Source: Colwellia sp.
GTDB lineage: Bacteria > Pseudomonadota > Gammaproteobacteria > Enterobacterales > Alteromonadaceae
DNA length: 44,421 nucleotides
Direction: 5' to 3'
Assembly: GCA_016765685.1 (NCBI GenBank)
Contig: JAESPR010000097.1
Span: 1-44,421, forward strand
Under the pieces are notes generated by a model, which had not been told where the DNA came from, did not search any database, and was given only the letters and a program-made list of their open reading frames with translations. Positions 16,252 through 24,634 of this stretch are shown here, piece after piece (position 1 is the stretch's first letter; every line of letters begins with the position of its first letter). Both the position numbers and the translations under genes were made by a program.

Positions 16252-17022
16252 TTACATCGATAAATCTTCACGTAATACGTAAACGTTATAAGAAATTGAT
16301 TTAAAGTGTGATGACCAACGTTTGAGCACTTTTTTAGCTTTTTCTTTGCTACCTAAGTGTTTAGCTAACATGGCACTAAATTTAATTTCTGGAGGTGCCA
16401 TCTCGCCATAATTCATATAAGGGATAGCAAGACTCATTGCTAATTTACCGTTGACACTATCATTCCAATACCAATTATAGGGCCAATTTTCCTTTTTGGC
16501 GGCATCACTGATAATTTTTTTGTCTTTCGCTAACGCCTCAAAGTGTCCTAATTTAAGCTTATAACTAGTAACACCGACATACTTATATTTTACACCGGCT
16601 GGCCAATTACTATTTTTGAGATCACCTTCAGAGCGATTGCGTTCGAAATGGGCAATATGTTTACTCACATTTTCACCCCAGTTTTCAGAGGCTTTGGACT
16701 TAGTATTCCATTGGCGGTAATCATCAAGATCCGACCAAGAATCACAACAAGAACGAACTATATAAGTATTCATATTTGACCCCATATCGGCCTGATACAC
16801 GCTCCATGTACGAGGATCATCTTTAGACTTTCGGTAGGCAATGTGTTTTTTGAATGCTTTTTCAAAATCTGCAGATTGCCCTGCTTTAGGGACAAATACC
16901 CACGCATTGGAGATGTTTTTTTCTAATTTTTTGTCTTCTGCATTTGCAGGCATTGATGTCCAACTTAACAGTAAGATGAACAGTGAAAAATAAAATGAGA
17001 TAACTTTTATTTTTGTAGTCAT
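16252..17022 (-). CDS. secreted protein of unknown function, possible duplicated dimeric alpha/beta-barrel
   Basis: This 256-aa protein has a signal peptide (to about residue 28, 'FSLFILLLSWTSMPANAE') and a start with AAGGAAA upstream. The mature part has two similar-looking halves. The first opens with 'NAWVFVPKAGQSADFEKAFKKH' broken by short linkers, then 'RTWSVYQADMGS'. The second has 'YVGVTSYKLKLGHFEALAKD' and ends 'SISYNVYVLRED'. That pattern (strand, long helix, strand with Tyr/Trp) recalls ferredoxin-like dimeric barrels such as NIPSNAP or ABM domains, but I cannot assign a family. It sits among starch genes without a MalR site, so its membership in the pathway is doubtful. Confidence 0.7.
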   Translation of the reverse strand: MTTKIKVISFYFSLFILLLSWTSMPANAEDKKLEKNISNAWVFVPKAGQSADFEKAFKKHIAYRKSKDDPRTWSVYQADMGSNMNTYIVRSCCDSWSDLDDYRQWNTKSKASENWGENVSKHIAHFERNRSEGDLKNSNWPAGVKYKYVGVTSYKLKLGHFEALAKDKKIISDAAKKENWPYNWYWNDSVNGKLAMSLAIPYMNYGEMAPPEIKFSAMLAKHLGSKEKAKKVLKRWSSHFKSISYNVYVLREDLSM

Positions 17023-17369
17023 AGTAGTTTCCTTTTTTGATTAATAACCCATGACAACTACCAACAACTAAATGGACTATGGATAGGAATACGAAGTAAT
17101 CTTATTGCTATTTAAGTTTCAACGTTTAAATAGCGTAGTAAATGAACTCAATAAAAGCCATTTGTGTATGGTTTTTATGCAGCAAAAAAATTGCTTACAT
17201 TGACCATACCTTGTGATCGGAAGCGTTTTTCAATGATGAAGTTACCTTCTAATCTCAATTTTTACCCATTTCATCGAATTTAGTGCGTTTTGTATTGGTT
17301 TAAGCGACAAAAAAACATAAAATCTAAAGGTAATCAATTTGGTATAATCAACATAAGGGAAATATCATA
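17023..17369. other. intergenic region upstream of the S9 peptidase
   Basis: This 347-nt AT-rich divergent region has no MalR palindrome. A TGGTATAAT extended -10-like string lies at 17340-17348 and a good ribosome site AAGGGA at 17355-17360. If that -10 were used, the leader would begin at the ribosome site, so the true promoter is probably further upstream. Nothing else was recognised. Confidence 0.45.
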
Positions 17370-19457
17370 ATGAAATCTAAGGTTAATTATTTGAAACAAG
17401 CCTTGGCATTAAGTCTAGGTTTATTAAGTAGTGTGGCTTTTGCCAACTCGCAAGAGGCCAAGGTGATCACTGCTGAAAACTTAGCGACTTTGCAAAGTGT
17501 TAGTCAAACCCAAGTCAGCCCAAGTGGTGATTTGATTGCTTATACCCGCTCAGTACCACGTGAAATTTACGTTGAAAAAGATGGTAAAAACTGGGGAGAG
17601 TTATACCTAGTTAACGATAAAGGGGTTGAGCGCCCATATATTACCGGCAAGGTAAATGTGCGAAATATTCAATGGTCAAGTGATGGCTCGTTGATTTATT
17701 TTTTAGCGAAAATGAAAGATGACAAACACACTGCCCTGTATCAAATAGCAGTAGCGGGTGGTCAGGCACAAAAAACCTTGGCGTTGAAAAACACGAGTGT
17801 TAACGATTACGCTTTAAATAGCGATAACACCAAAATTGCTATTTTAGCGAAAAAAGCCAAAGATAAATCGATTAAAAAGCTGAAAAAGCTTGGCTTTAAA
17901 GCTGAGATATACGAAGAACAACTAACCAACCAGTTTTTATATGTTGTTGATCTTGAGCAATCAGAGCAAGCAATTACGCCAGAAGCATGGAGCCTTGGCG
18001 GTTATGTGTCTGATGTGCACTTTTCTCCGACAGGTAAAAGTTTGTTAGTAAAAACTCAGCCAAGCGCGCTTATTGATGAAGAGTACATGAAATCACAATG
18101 GCATATTGTTGATATTGCTAAACAAAAAGTGATGATGTCATTTGCCACTAAGGGTAAATTAGGTGCCGCTGAATTTTCTTATGACGGTAAATATGTCGCC
18201 TTACATGGTGCAGAAGATGAACATGATCCAGCAACAGGACGTTTATTTTTAGCCCAAGTAAGCTCAGGAAAAATTACAGACTGGTTACCAAACTTTAAAG
18301 GACACGTAAGTGACTTTGAATGGAGCAATAAACGTAACGAATTATATTTTATTGCCAATATTGGTACGCAAGCTATAGTCGCTAAAATTAAAACGGGCTC
18401 AAATACCTACAAAAAAGTTGTGAAAGCCGGAAAGTTTATCGCTAGCAATTTAAGTCTTTCTGATTCAGATAAAACGATTGCCCTTAAAGGTAATACCGCT
18501 AAACACCCTAACGAAGTATTTATATTACGTGGTAAAAGCCATAAACAAACCCGCCTAACTGACTCGAACAAATGGTTAAATGATCTTGCTTTTGCCAAAC
18601 AAGAAAGCTTAACCATTAAAGCGCGTGACGGTGTAGAAATTGGTGGTGTATTAGTTTACCCATTAGATTATAAAAAAGATCAACGCTACCCATTAATTAT
18701 GTCTGTGCATGGTGGCCCTGAAAGCCATGATAAAGATGGCTGGCTAACGGCTTATTCTCGCCCCGGACAATTAGCAGCCGCGCAAGGTTATGCCGTATTT
18801 TACCCAAACTATCGTGGCAGCACAGGTAAAGGTGTTGAATATTCAAAGCTGGGTCAAAATGATTACGCAGGTAAAGAATTTGACGACTTGGTTGATTTAA
18901 AAAATCATCTCGTCAATATTGCCTTAGTTAACGAGAAGAAAGTGGGTATCACGGGTGGTTCGTATGGTGGTTACGCTTCAGCTTGGGGTGCTACTAAATT
19001 AACTAAACACTTTGCTGCCAGTGTGATGTTTGTTGGTATTTCAAACCAGTTGTCTAAATTTGGTACTACCGATATCTCTAACGAAATGCATTTAGTGCAT
19101 GCGCGTTCTTATCCGTGGGAAAAATGGCAGTGGTATTTAGAGCGAAGCCCTATTTATTGGGTTGGTCAATCAGAAACGCCATTATTAATTATGCATGGAA
19201 AAAATGACCCACGTGTTCACCCCGGTCAATCAATGGAGCTTTACCGTTACATGAAAGTTCAAGGTAAAACGGTACGTTTAGTTTATTATCCTGGCGAGGG
19301 GCATGGTAACCGCAAAGCCGCCGCTAAATATGATTACAGCTTGCGCTTGATGCGTTGGATGGATAACTATTTAAAACATGATAACAAGCCGATGCCAGCA
19401 CATGAGCTGCCACATGCTACTAATTTATCTGCACAAAAAGAAGGTGATAAAGATTAA
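17370..19457 (+). CDS. S9-family serine peptidase (dipeptidyl/acylaminoacyl peptidase type)
   Basis: This 695-aa exported peptidase has a signal peptide (1-25), an N-terminal seven-bladed beta-propeller region (about 40-410), and a C-terminal alpha/beta-hydrolase. The catalytic triad is visible: nucleophile Ser531 in 'GITGGSYGGYASAWG', Asp613 in 'HGKNDPRVHP', and His645 in 'YPGEGHGNR'. 'MSVHGGPESHD' supplies the oxyanion region. It should cleave short peptides in the periplasm. It has its own upstream region, a terminator and no MalR site, so it appears to be a passenger among the starch genes. Confidence 0.9.
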   Translation: MKSKVNYLKQALALSLGLLSSVAFANSQEAKVITAENLATLQSVSQTQVSPSGDLIAYTRSVPREIYVEKDGKNWGELYLVNDKGVERPYITGKVNVRNIQWSSDGSLIYFLAKMKDDKHTALYQIAVAGGQAQKTLALKNTSVNDYALNSDNTKIAILAKKAKDKSIKKLKKLGFKAEIYEEQLTNQFLYVVDLEQSEQAITPEAWSLGGYVSDVHFSPTGKSLLVKTQPSALIDEEYMKSQWHIVDIAKQKVMMSFATKGKLGAAEFSYDGKYVALHGAEDEHDPATGRLFLAQVSSGKITDWLPNFKGHVSDFEWSNKRNELYFIANIGTQAIVAKIKTGSNTYKKVVKAGKFIASNLSLSDSDKTIALKGNTAKHPNEVFILRGKSHKQTRLTDSNKWLNDLAFAKQESLTIKARDGVEIGGVLVYPLDYKKDQRYPLIMSVHGGPESHDKDGWLTAYSRPGQLAAAQGYAVFYPNYRGSTGKGVEYSKLGQNDYAGKEFDDLVDLKNHLVNIALVNEKKVGITGGSYGGYASAWGATKLTKHFAASVMFVGISNQLSKFGTTDISNEMHLVHARSYPWEKWQWYLERSPIYWVGQSETPLLIMHGKNDPRVHPGQSMELYRYMKVQGKTVRLVYYPGEGHGNRKAAAKYDYSLRLMRWMDNYLKHDNKPMPAHELPHATNLSAQKEGDKD

Positions 19458-19485
19458 ATAAAGTACAACTTCTTGTTTTTTTATC

Positions 19486-19510
19486 AAGGTCAGCTTAGCT
19501 GACCTTTTTT
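19486..19510 (+). terminator. terminator after the S9 peptidase gene
   Basis: A 9-bp stem (19486-19494 with 19498-19506), AAGGTCAGC paired with GCTGACCTT around a 3-nt loop, runs directly into T residues. Confidence 0.88.
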
Positions 19511-19564
19511 ATTGTTACTCAATCAACTATTCAATCAAGTCTATTTTCCTCATTACAAAAATAT

Positions 19565-19578
19565 TACATACGTATGCA
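19565..19578. promoter_or_regulatory. predicted MalR operator (glgP, site 1)
   Basis: TACATACGTATGCA, one mismatch from a perfect palindrome. It is 39 bp centre to centre from the second glgP site. Confidence 0.78.
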
Positions 19579-19603
19579 TGACTTTTTCAGTCACTTTCTT
19601 CTT

Positions 19604-19617
19604 TGCATACGTATGTA
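19604..19617. promoter_or_regulatory. predicted MalR operator (glgP, site 2)
   Basis: TGCATACGTATGTA, the exact reverse complement of site 1, placed 87 nt before the glgP start. Paired sites suggest looping by a dimer of dimers. Confidence 0.78.
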
Positions 19618-19703
19618 GCTTATTGCCCTAATTTCAGAGTTAGTCATAATCGAAGAATGGTTTTTTTTATTATTATCTGATTAATTGAGAGTTAGAAGCA
19701 CTT

Positions 19704-22235
19704 ATGGTTACCAAAACTAAAACCGCTAAAACCACAGCCAAAGCGAGCAAAAAAAATTCTGCTGCTAATGCTACTGTTAATTCAGTGATTAGTGCATCGG
19801 AGCTAAAAGCACGCATTCAGCATCACCTGCAATTTACCTTAGGTGACATCGCTGATGAAGAAGAAATTAAATCTGCCCACTGGCAAGCCACCTCGTTAGC
19901 CTTGCAAGATATTGTTATCGCTAAGTTGAATAAAACTAAAAAACGCCAATTTGCTCAAGATGCTAAAAGTGTTAACTACTTATCTCTTGAGTATTTAATG
20001 GGACGTTTGTTATCGAACAACCTGCACAATGTTGACTTATATAACGTCGCAGAAAAAGCGCTGAAAGCGTTAGGCTTTGAATTAGCAGACTTATGTGAGC
20101 AAGGGCCTGATTTGGCCTTAGGTAACGGCGGTTTAGGACGTTTAGCTGCCTGTTTTTTAGACTCCCTAGCCACCCTTGATTACAATGCCATGGGTTACGG
20201 TATTCATTACCAACACGGTTTGTTCAAACAAGCTTTTGTTGATGGTCACCAAGTAGAAACGCCTGATATGTGGCGTGAATATGGTAATCCGTGGGAAGTT
20301 TGTCGCCCAGAGTCGGCGCAGTATATTCCGCTTTATGGTCATGTTGAGCAAGTTGCGCAAGCTGACGGCAGCATGAAATCAGAATGGCAAGCGGGTAAAG
20401 TATTTAAAGGGGTACCTTGGGATATTCCGATTGTGGGTTACCACAGCGACACCGTAAACACCTTGCGCTTGTGGGAGTGTCGTGCTGATAGCGCTTTTGA
20501 TTGGGACAAATTCAATAACGGTGATTACTTACATGCCCTTGAAAACCAAGTGCATGCTGAAAGTGTCTCGAAAGTGCTTTATCCAAATGATGAACACGAA
20601 GCCGGCAATGAGCTGCGTTTTATTCAACAATATTTTTTCTGTGCTTGTTCAATAAAAGACATTATTGCCCGTTTTGAAGCTAAACATGGTGACTTAGCTC
20701 AAGCGAAAAACTTGCAAATGTTTGCCGAAAAAGTTGCTATTCAGTTAAACGATACTCATCCAACCATCGCCATTTTAGAGTTTATGCGGCTATTGTTAGA
20801 CGAGCATGAAATGGCTTGGCATGCTGCGTGGGCGTTAGTGCGTAATGTGTTTGCCTACACAAACCATACCTTGTTACCTGAAGCATTAGAAAAATGGTCT
20901 GTAGCTTTATTCGTGAGAGTATTGCCGCGTCATTTAACGATTTTATATCGTATTAACGAAGCGTTTTTAAATGATGAAGTTGCCGTTAAATGGCCTAATG
21001 ATGAAGCCATGCGCACGCGTTTATCTATTATTGAAGAAGGCGAACAGCGCAAAGTTAGAATGGCACATTTATGTGTGGTTGCCGCGCATAAAGTTAATGG
21101 TGTTGCGCAAATTCATTCTGATTTGGTTAAACAAGACTTATTCCCTGAATTTGATGCCTTATGGCCGACTAAATTAACTAATGTTACTAACGGTATTACT
21201 CCTCGTCGTTGGTTGAAAGCGTGTAACCCACTGTTATCAAACTTGTTATCAAAAACCATCAAAGATGATTGGGCAAAAAATTTAGGTAGCTTAAAGCAAT
21301 TGGCTGAATTTGCTGATCAAGCCGCTTTCCAGAAAAAATTCATGGATATAAAGCTGCAGAACAAAATTACCTTAACCAAAGAGATTAAAGATCTTACCGG
21401 CATAACGGTGAGTCCTGATGCCATTTTTGATGTGCAAATAAAACGTTTACATGAATACAAGCGTCAGCACTTAAACTTATTGCACATCTTAGCCTTGTAC
21501 CGTCGTTTATTAGAAAACCCTGAATTAGACATGCCAGCGCGAGTATTTATCTTTGGCGCGAAAGCTGCTCCGGGTTACAAACTAGCCAAAGAAATTATTT
21601 ACGCGACCAATAAAATCGCTGAAAAAATCAATCACGATGCCCGCATAAAAGACAAGTTAAAAGTAGTGTTTTTGCCGAATTATCGCGTTAGTTTGGCTGA
21701 AAAAATCATTCCAGCTGCTGATGTTTCTGAGCAAATATCTACCGCTGGTAAAGAAGCTTCCGGCACAGGCAATATGAAGCTGGCGCTTAATGGTGCCATT
21801 ACCATTGGCACGTTAGACGGTGCCAATATTGAAATTGCTGAAGAAGTGGGCAGCGACAATATTTTCATTTTCGGCTTAAACGTTGATGAAGTAAAAGCGT
21901 TAGATAATTACGGCTATAACTCACATCACTATTACCACACCAATAAAGAAATTAAAGCCTGTTTAGACTGGTTAGACACCGATTATTTTACCCCAGGGAA
22001 CGCCGGTGAATTATCCCCATTGAAGCATAGCTTCCTTGAGGGGGGCGATCCGTACAAGGTATTGGCGGATTTTCAATCCTATTCGGATGCTCAATTTGCT
22101 TTAGGTAAAGCTTATCAAAACAAAAAACGTTGGGCGCGCATGGCAATTTTAAATACCGCGATGATGGGTAAGTTTAATTCAGATAGGTCCATTGAAGATT
22201 ATGTCAGCAATATTTGGCATTTAACTAAATCGTAA
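19704..22235 (+). CDS. glgP: glycogen/maltodextrin phosphorylase
   Basis: This 843-aa cytoplasmic GT35 enzyme releases glucose-1-phosphate from alpha-1,4-glucans. The PLP-binding lysine is Lys692 in 'EASGTGNMKLALNG'. Other family stretches are 'NYLSLEYLMGRLL', 'LALGNGGLGRLAACFLDS', 'YKRQHLNLLHI' and 'NGAITIGTLDGANIEI'. The first 30 residues or so are an Ala/Lys/Thr-rich tail ('KTKTAKTTAKASKKN') that E. coli GlgP and MalP lack. It is the first gene of glgP-glgB-glgX-malQ-amylase and has a pair of MalR operators upstream. Whether it prefers glycogen or maltodextrin cannot be told; control by MalR favours maltodextrin. Confidence 0.95.
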   Translation: MVTKTKTAKTTAKASKKNSAANATVNSVISASELKARIQHHLQFTLGDIADEEEIKSAHWQATSLALQDIVIAKLNKTKKRQFAQDAKSVNYLSLEYLMGRLLSNNLHNVDLYNVAEKALKALGFELADLCEQGPDLALGNGGLGRLAACFLDSLATLDYNAMGYGIHYQHGLFKQAFVDGHQVETPDMWREYGNPWEVCRPESAQYIPLYGHVEQVAQADGSMKSEWQAGKVFKGVPWDIPIVGYHSDTVNTLRLWECRADSAFDWDKFNNGDYLHALENQVHAESVSKVLYPNDEHEAGNELRFIQQYFFCACSIKDIIARFEAKHGDLAQAKNLQMFAEKVAIQLNDTHPTIAILEFMRLLLDEHEMAWHAAWALVRNVFAYTNHTLLPEALEKWSVALFVRVLPRHLTILYRINEAFLNDEVAVKWPNDEAMRTRLSIIEEGEQRKVRMAHLCVVAAHKVNGVAQIHSDLVKQDLFPEFDALWPTKLTNVTNGITPRRWLKACNPLLSNLLSKTIKDDWAKNLGSLKQLAEFADQAAFQKKFMDIKLQNKITLTKEIKDLTGITVSPDAIFDVQIKRLHEYKRQHLNLLHILALYRRLLENPELDMPARVFIFGAKAAPGYKLAKEIIYATNKIAEKINHDARIKDKLKVVFLPNYRVSLAEKIIPAADVSEQISTAGKEASGTGNMKLALNGAITIGTLDGANIEIAEEVGSDNIFIFGLNVDEVKALDNYGYNSHHYYHTNKEIKACLDWLDTDYFTPGNAGELSPLKHSFLEGGDPYKVLADFQSYSDAQFALGKAYQNKKRWARMAILNTAMMGKFNSDRSIEDYVSNIWHLTKS

Positions 22236-22243
22236 ATATTGTT

Positions 22244-22309
22244 TTGTCGAGGCAAGCATCGACCTACAGTTAAATTGTAGGTCGTCACGAGTGAAACGAG
22301 GCACGACAA
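22244..22309. repeat. REP pair (BIME) between glgP and glgB
   Basis: It runs from TTGTCGAGGC through CGACCTACA, a short loop, TGTAGGTCG, then CACGAGTGAAACGAGGC to CGACAA. Two inverted REPs meet with their GTAG heads at the centre. It lacks the 20-odd central bases of the array units at 38984-39473 but is otherwise nearly identical. Confidence 0.8.
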
Positions 22310-22327
22310 AGCAAACAAAGGAAACCC

Positions 22328-24634
22328 ATGAACGTAAAAGCAAGCACCATTAAAAGCGTTTTAAATAACACTTTTATTAAACAAACAGATATAGACGCGA
22401 TTGTTAACGCGCGTCATGGTGCTGCCCATACTGTTTTGGGTTTGCAAGTACTTGCAAACTCTTGTTTATCAAGTAAGGGTTACCTTGTTATCAGTGCTTT
22501 TATTCCTGATGTCATTCAGGTAACTATTCTAGATAAGAAAACCCAAAAGCAATTAGCGACCTTAACAAGGGTTGATAAGGCGGGATTCTTTGTCGCTAAA
22601 CTACGACGTAAAAAGCTGTTTGCCTATCAGTTGAAAGTGACCAGTAATACGCAAACACAAATCATTGAAGATGCTTTCGCTTTTAGCTTTTTATCAGGTA
22701 AGGCGGGATTAGGCAACGCGCTATTAAGTGAATTAGATATTCATTTACTTAATGAAGGCAATCATCAAAAACCCTATCAAAAATTAGGTGCGCATCAGCA
22801 CACAGTAGTAGATGCAAGTGATCAGCGTGTAACTGGCGTAGCTTTTTCATTATGGGCACCTAACGCAAGCTCTGTTGCTGTTATTGGTGATTTTAATCAT
22901 TGGGATGGCCGTATTCATCCCATGGAAAACCGCAGTGGTTACTGGACGATTTTTATGCCCAATGTTGAGGTTGGTAGCTTATACAAATTTGAATTAAAAG
23001 ATTGTCATGGTAAGTCGCTACCCAATAAAGCCGATCCCTATGCTAGCCAAGCACAATACCGACCTGATACCGCTTGCATTGTTGCTAATGAACAAGAGTA
23101 TGACTGGCAAGATGCCCAATGGTTGGCACAGCGTGGTCAACGCAATGCGCGTACCGCCGCTATTAGTATTTATGAAGTTCATTTAGGCTCATGGCGACGA
23201 GCCCCGAATGGTGATTATTTAAATTACCGAGATATTGCCGCCAAGCTTATTCCCTATGTGCTTGAAATGGGCTTTACCCATATTCAATTAATGCCGATCA
23301 GTGAATTTCCCTTTGATGGTTCATGGGGTTATCAACCCGTGGGCTTATTTGCGCCAACCGCGCGTTTTGGTAGTCGCGCTGACTTTCAATTTTTTGTCGA
23401 TAGCTGTCATCAAGCCAACCTTGGCTTGTTGATTGATTGGGTGCCGGGACATTTTCCTAGTGACGCTCACGGTTTGGCGCAGTTTGATGGCACCCATTTA
23501 TATGAACATGAAGACAGGCGTTTAGGTTTTCATCCTGATTGGAACACCCTCATTTATAATTATGGCCGGGTTGAAGTTGCCAACTTCTTGCGTGCTAGCG
23601 CCCTACATTGGTTAGATGATTTTCACGTAGATGGTATTCGTGTGGATGCCGTTGCTTCCATGTTGTATTTAGATTACAGCCGCAAAGAAGGTGAGTGGTT
23701 ACCTAATATTCATGGTGGTAATGAAAACCTTGAAGCAGTAGCCTTTTTACAGCGCTTTAATGAAGAATTATATAGTCAATATCCGGGTACTTTTTCGGTC
23801 GCCGAAGAATCTACTTCTTGGCCGGGGGTATCGCGCCCAACGGATTCAGGCGGTTTAGGTTTTGGCTATAAATGGAACATGGGCTGGATGAATGACAGCT
23901 TAAGTTACATGCAGGAAGACCCTATTCATAGAAAACATCATCACGACAAGTTAAGTTTCAGTTTAGTGTACGCTTTTGATGAAAACTTTGTTTTGCCACT
24001 AAGTCACGACGAAGTAGTGCACGGCAAAGGCTCTATTTTAGCCAGAATGCCCGGCGATACCTGGCAACAATTTGCTAATTTGCGGGCTTATTATGGTTTT
24101 ATGTGGACTCATCCGGGTAAAAAGTTACTCTTTATGGGCTGTGAATTTGGCCAAGGTAAAGAATGGGATCACGATACTGAGCTTGACTGGCAACAACTTG
24201 ATATCCATTGGCATAAAGGCGTGCAGCGCTTAGTTAAAGACTTAAATGAAATTTACACCACCACGCCGGCGCTTTATGAAAAAGATTGTATGAGTGAGGG
24301 TTTTTCTTGGTTAGAACATGATAACACCGAGCAATCAATTTACAGCTTTATTCGTTATGGCAACGATCGTCACTCAAAGAAAAGTAACCCTGTTATTGTG
24401 CTTTGTAATTTTACCCCGCAAAGTCACCAGCATTACCGTGTTGGTGTACCTGTTACTGGTTTTTATCACGAAATTCTCAATTCTGACGCACAAATTTATG
24501 GCGGCAGTAATCAAGGCAATTTAGGTGGTGTTGAAAGTATTTCAGGGCAGTGCCAAGGACAAGCACAGTATATTTCTATTACGGTACCACCGTTAAGCAC
24601 AATTATCTTCTCATTAGCATGGCAGGATAATTAA
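22328..24634 (+). CDS. glgB: 1,4-alpha-glucan branching enzyme
   Basis: This 768-aa GH13 enzyme transfers an alpha-1,4 segment to an alpha-1,6 position in glycogen. It has an N1 domain (to about residue 160), a CBM48 domain ('VAFSLWAPNASSVAVIGDFN') and the catalytic barrel. Catalytic residues are Asp440 in 'GIRVDAVASM', Glu493 in 'SVAEESTSW' and Asp561 in 'PLSHDEVVHG'. A ribosome site AAGGAAA precedes the ATG. The stop overlaps the glgX start by one base (TAATG at 24632-24636), indicating translational coupling. glgC and glgA, its usual partners, are absent from the window. Confidence 0.96.
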   Translation: MNVKASTIKSVLNNTFIKQTDIDAIVNARHGAAHTVLGLQVLANSCLSSKGYLVISAFIPDVIQVTILDKKTQKQLATLTRVDKAGFFVAKLRRKKLFAYQLKVTSNTQTQIIEDAFAFSFLSGKAGLGNALLSELDIHLLNEGNHQKPYQKLGAHQHTVVDASDQRVTGVAFSLWAPNASSVAVIGDFNHWDGRIHPMENRSGYWTIFMPNVEVGSLYKFELKDCHGKSLPNKADPYASQAQYRPDTACIVANEQEYDWQDAQWLAQRGQRNARTAAISIYEVHLGSWRRAPNGDYLNYRDIAAKLIPYVLEMGFTHIQLMPISEFPFDGSWGYQPVGLFAPTARFGSRADFQFFVDSCHQANLGLLIDWVPGHFPSDAHGLAQFDGTHLYEHEDRRLGFHPDWNTLIYNYGRVEVANFLRASALHWLDDFHVDGIRVDAVASMLYLDYSRKEGEWLPNIHGGNENLEAVAFLQRFNEELYSQYPGTFSVAEESTSWPGVSRPTDSGGLGFGYKWNMGWMNDSLSYMQEDPIHRKHHHDKLSFSLVYAFDENFVLPLSHDEVVHGKGSILARMPGDTWQQFANLRAYYGFMWTHPGKKLLFMGCEFGQGKEWDHDTELDWQQLDIHWHKGVQRLVKDLNEIYTTTPALYEKDCMSEGFSWLEHDNTEQSIYSFIRYGNDRHSKKSNPVIVLCNFTPQSHQHYRVGVPVTGFYHEILNSDAQIYGGSNQGNLGGVESISGQCQGQAQYISITVPPLSTIIFSLAWQDN

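Noticed and set aside
17340-17348. Extended -10 box TGGTATAAT as promoter of the S9 peptidase
   Set aside because: The transcript would start at the ribosome-binding site, and no -35 box is present. Kept only as a note in the region entry.
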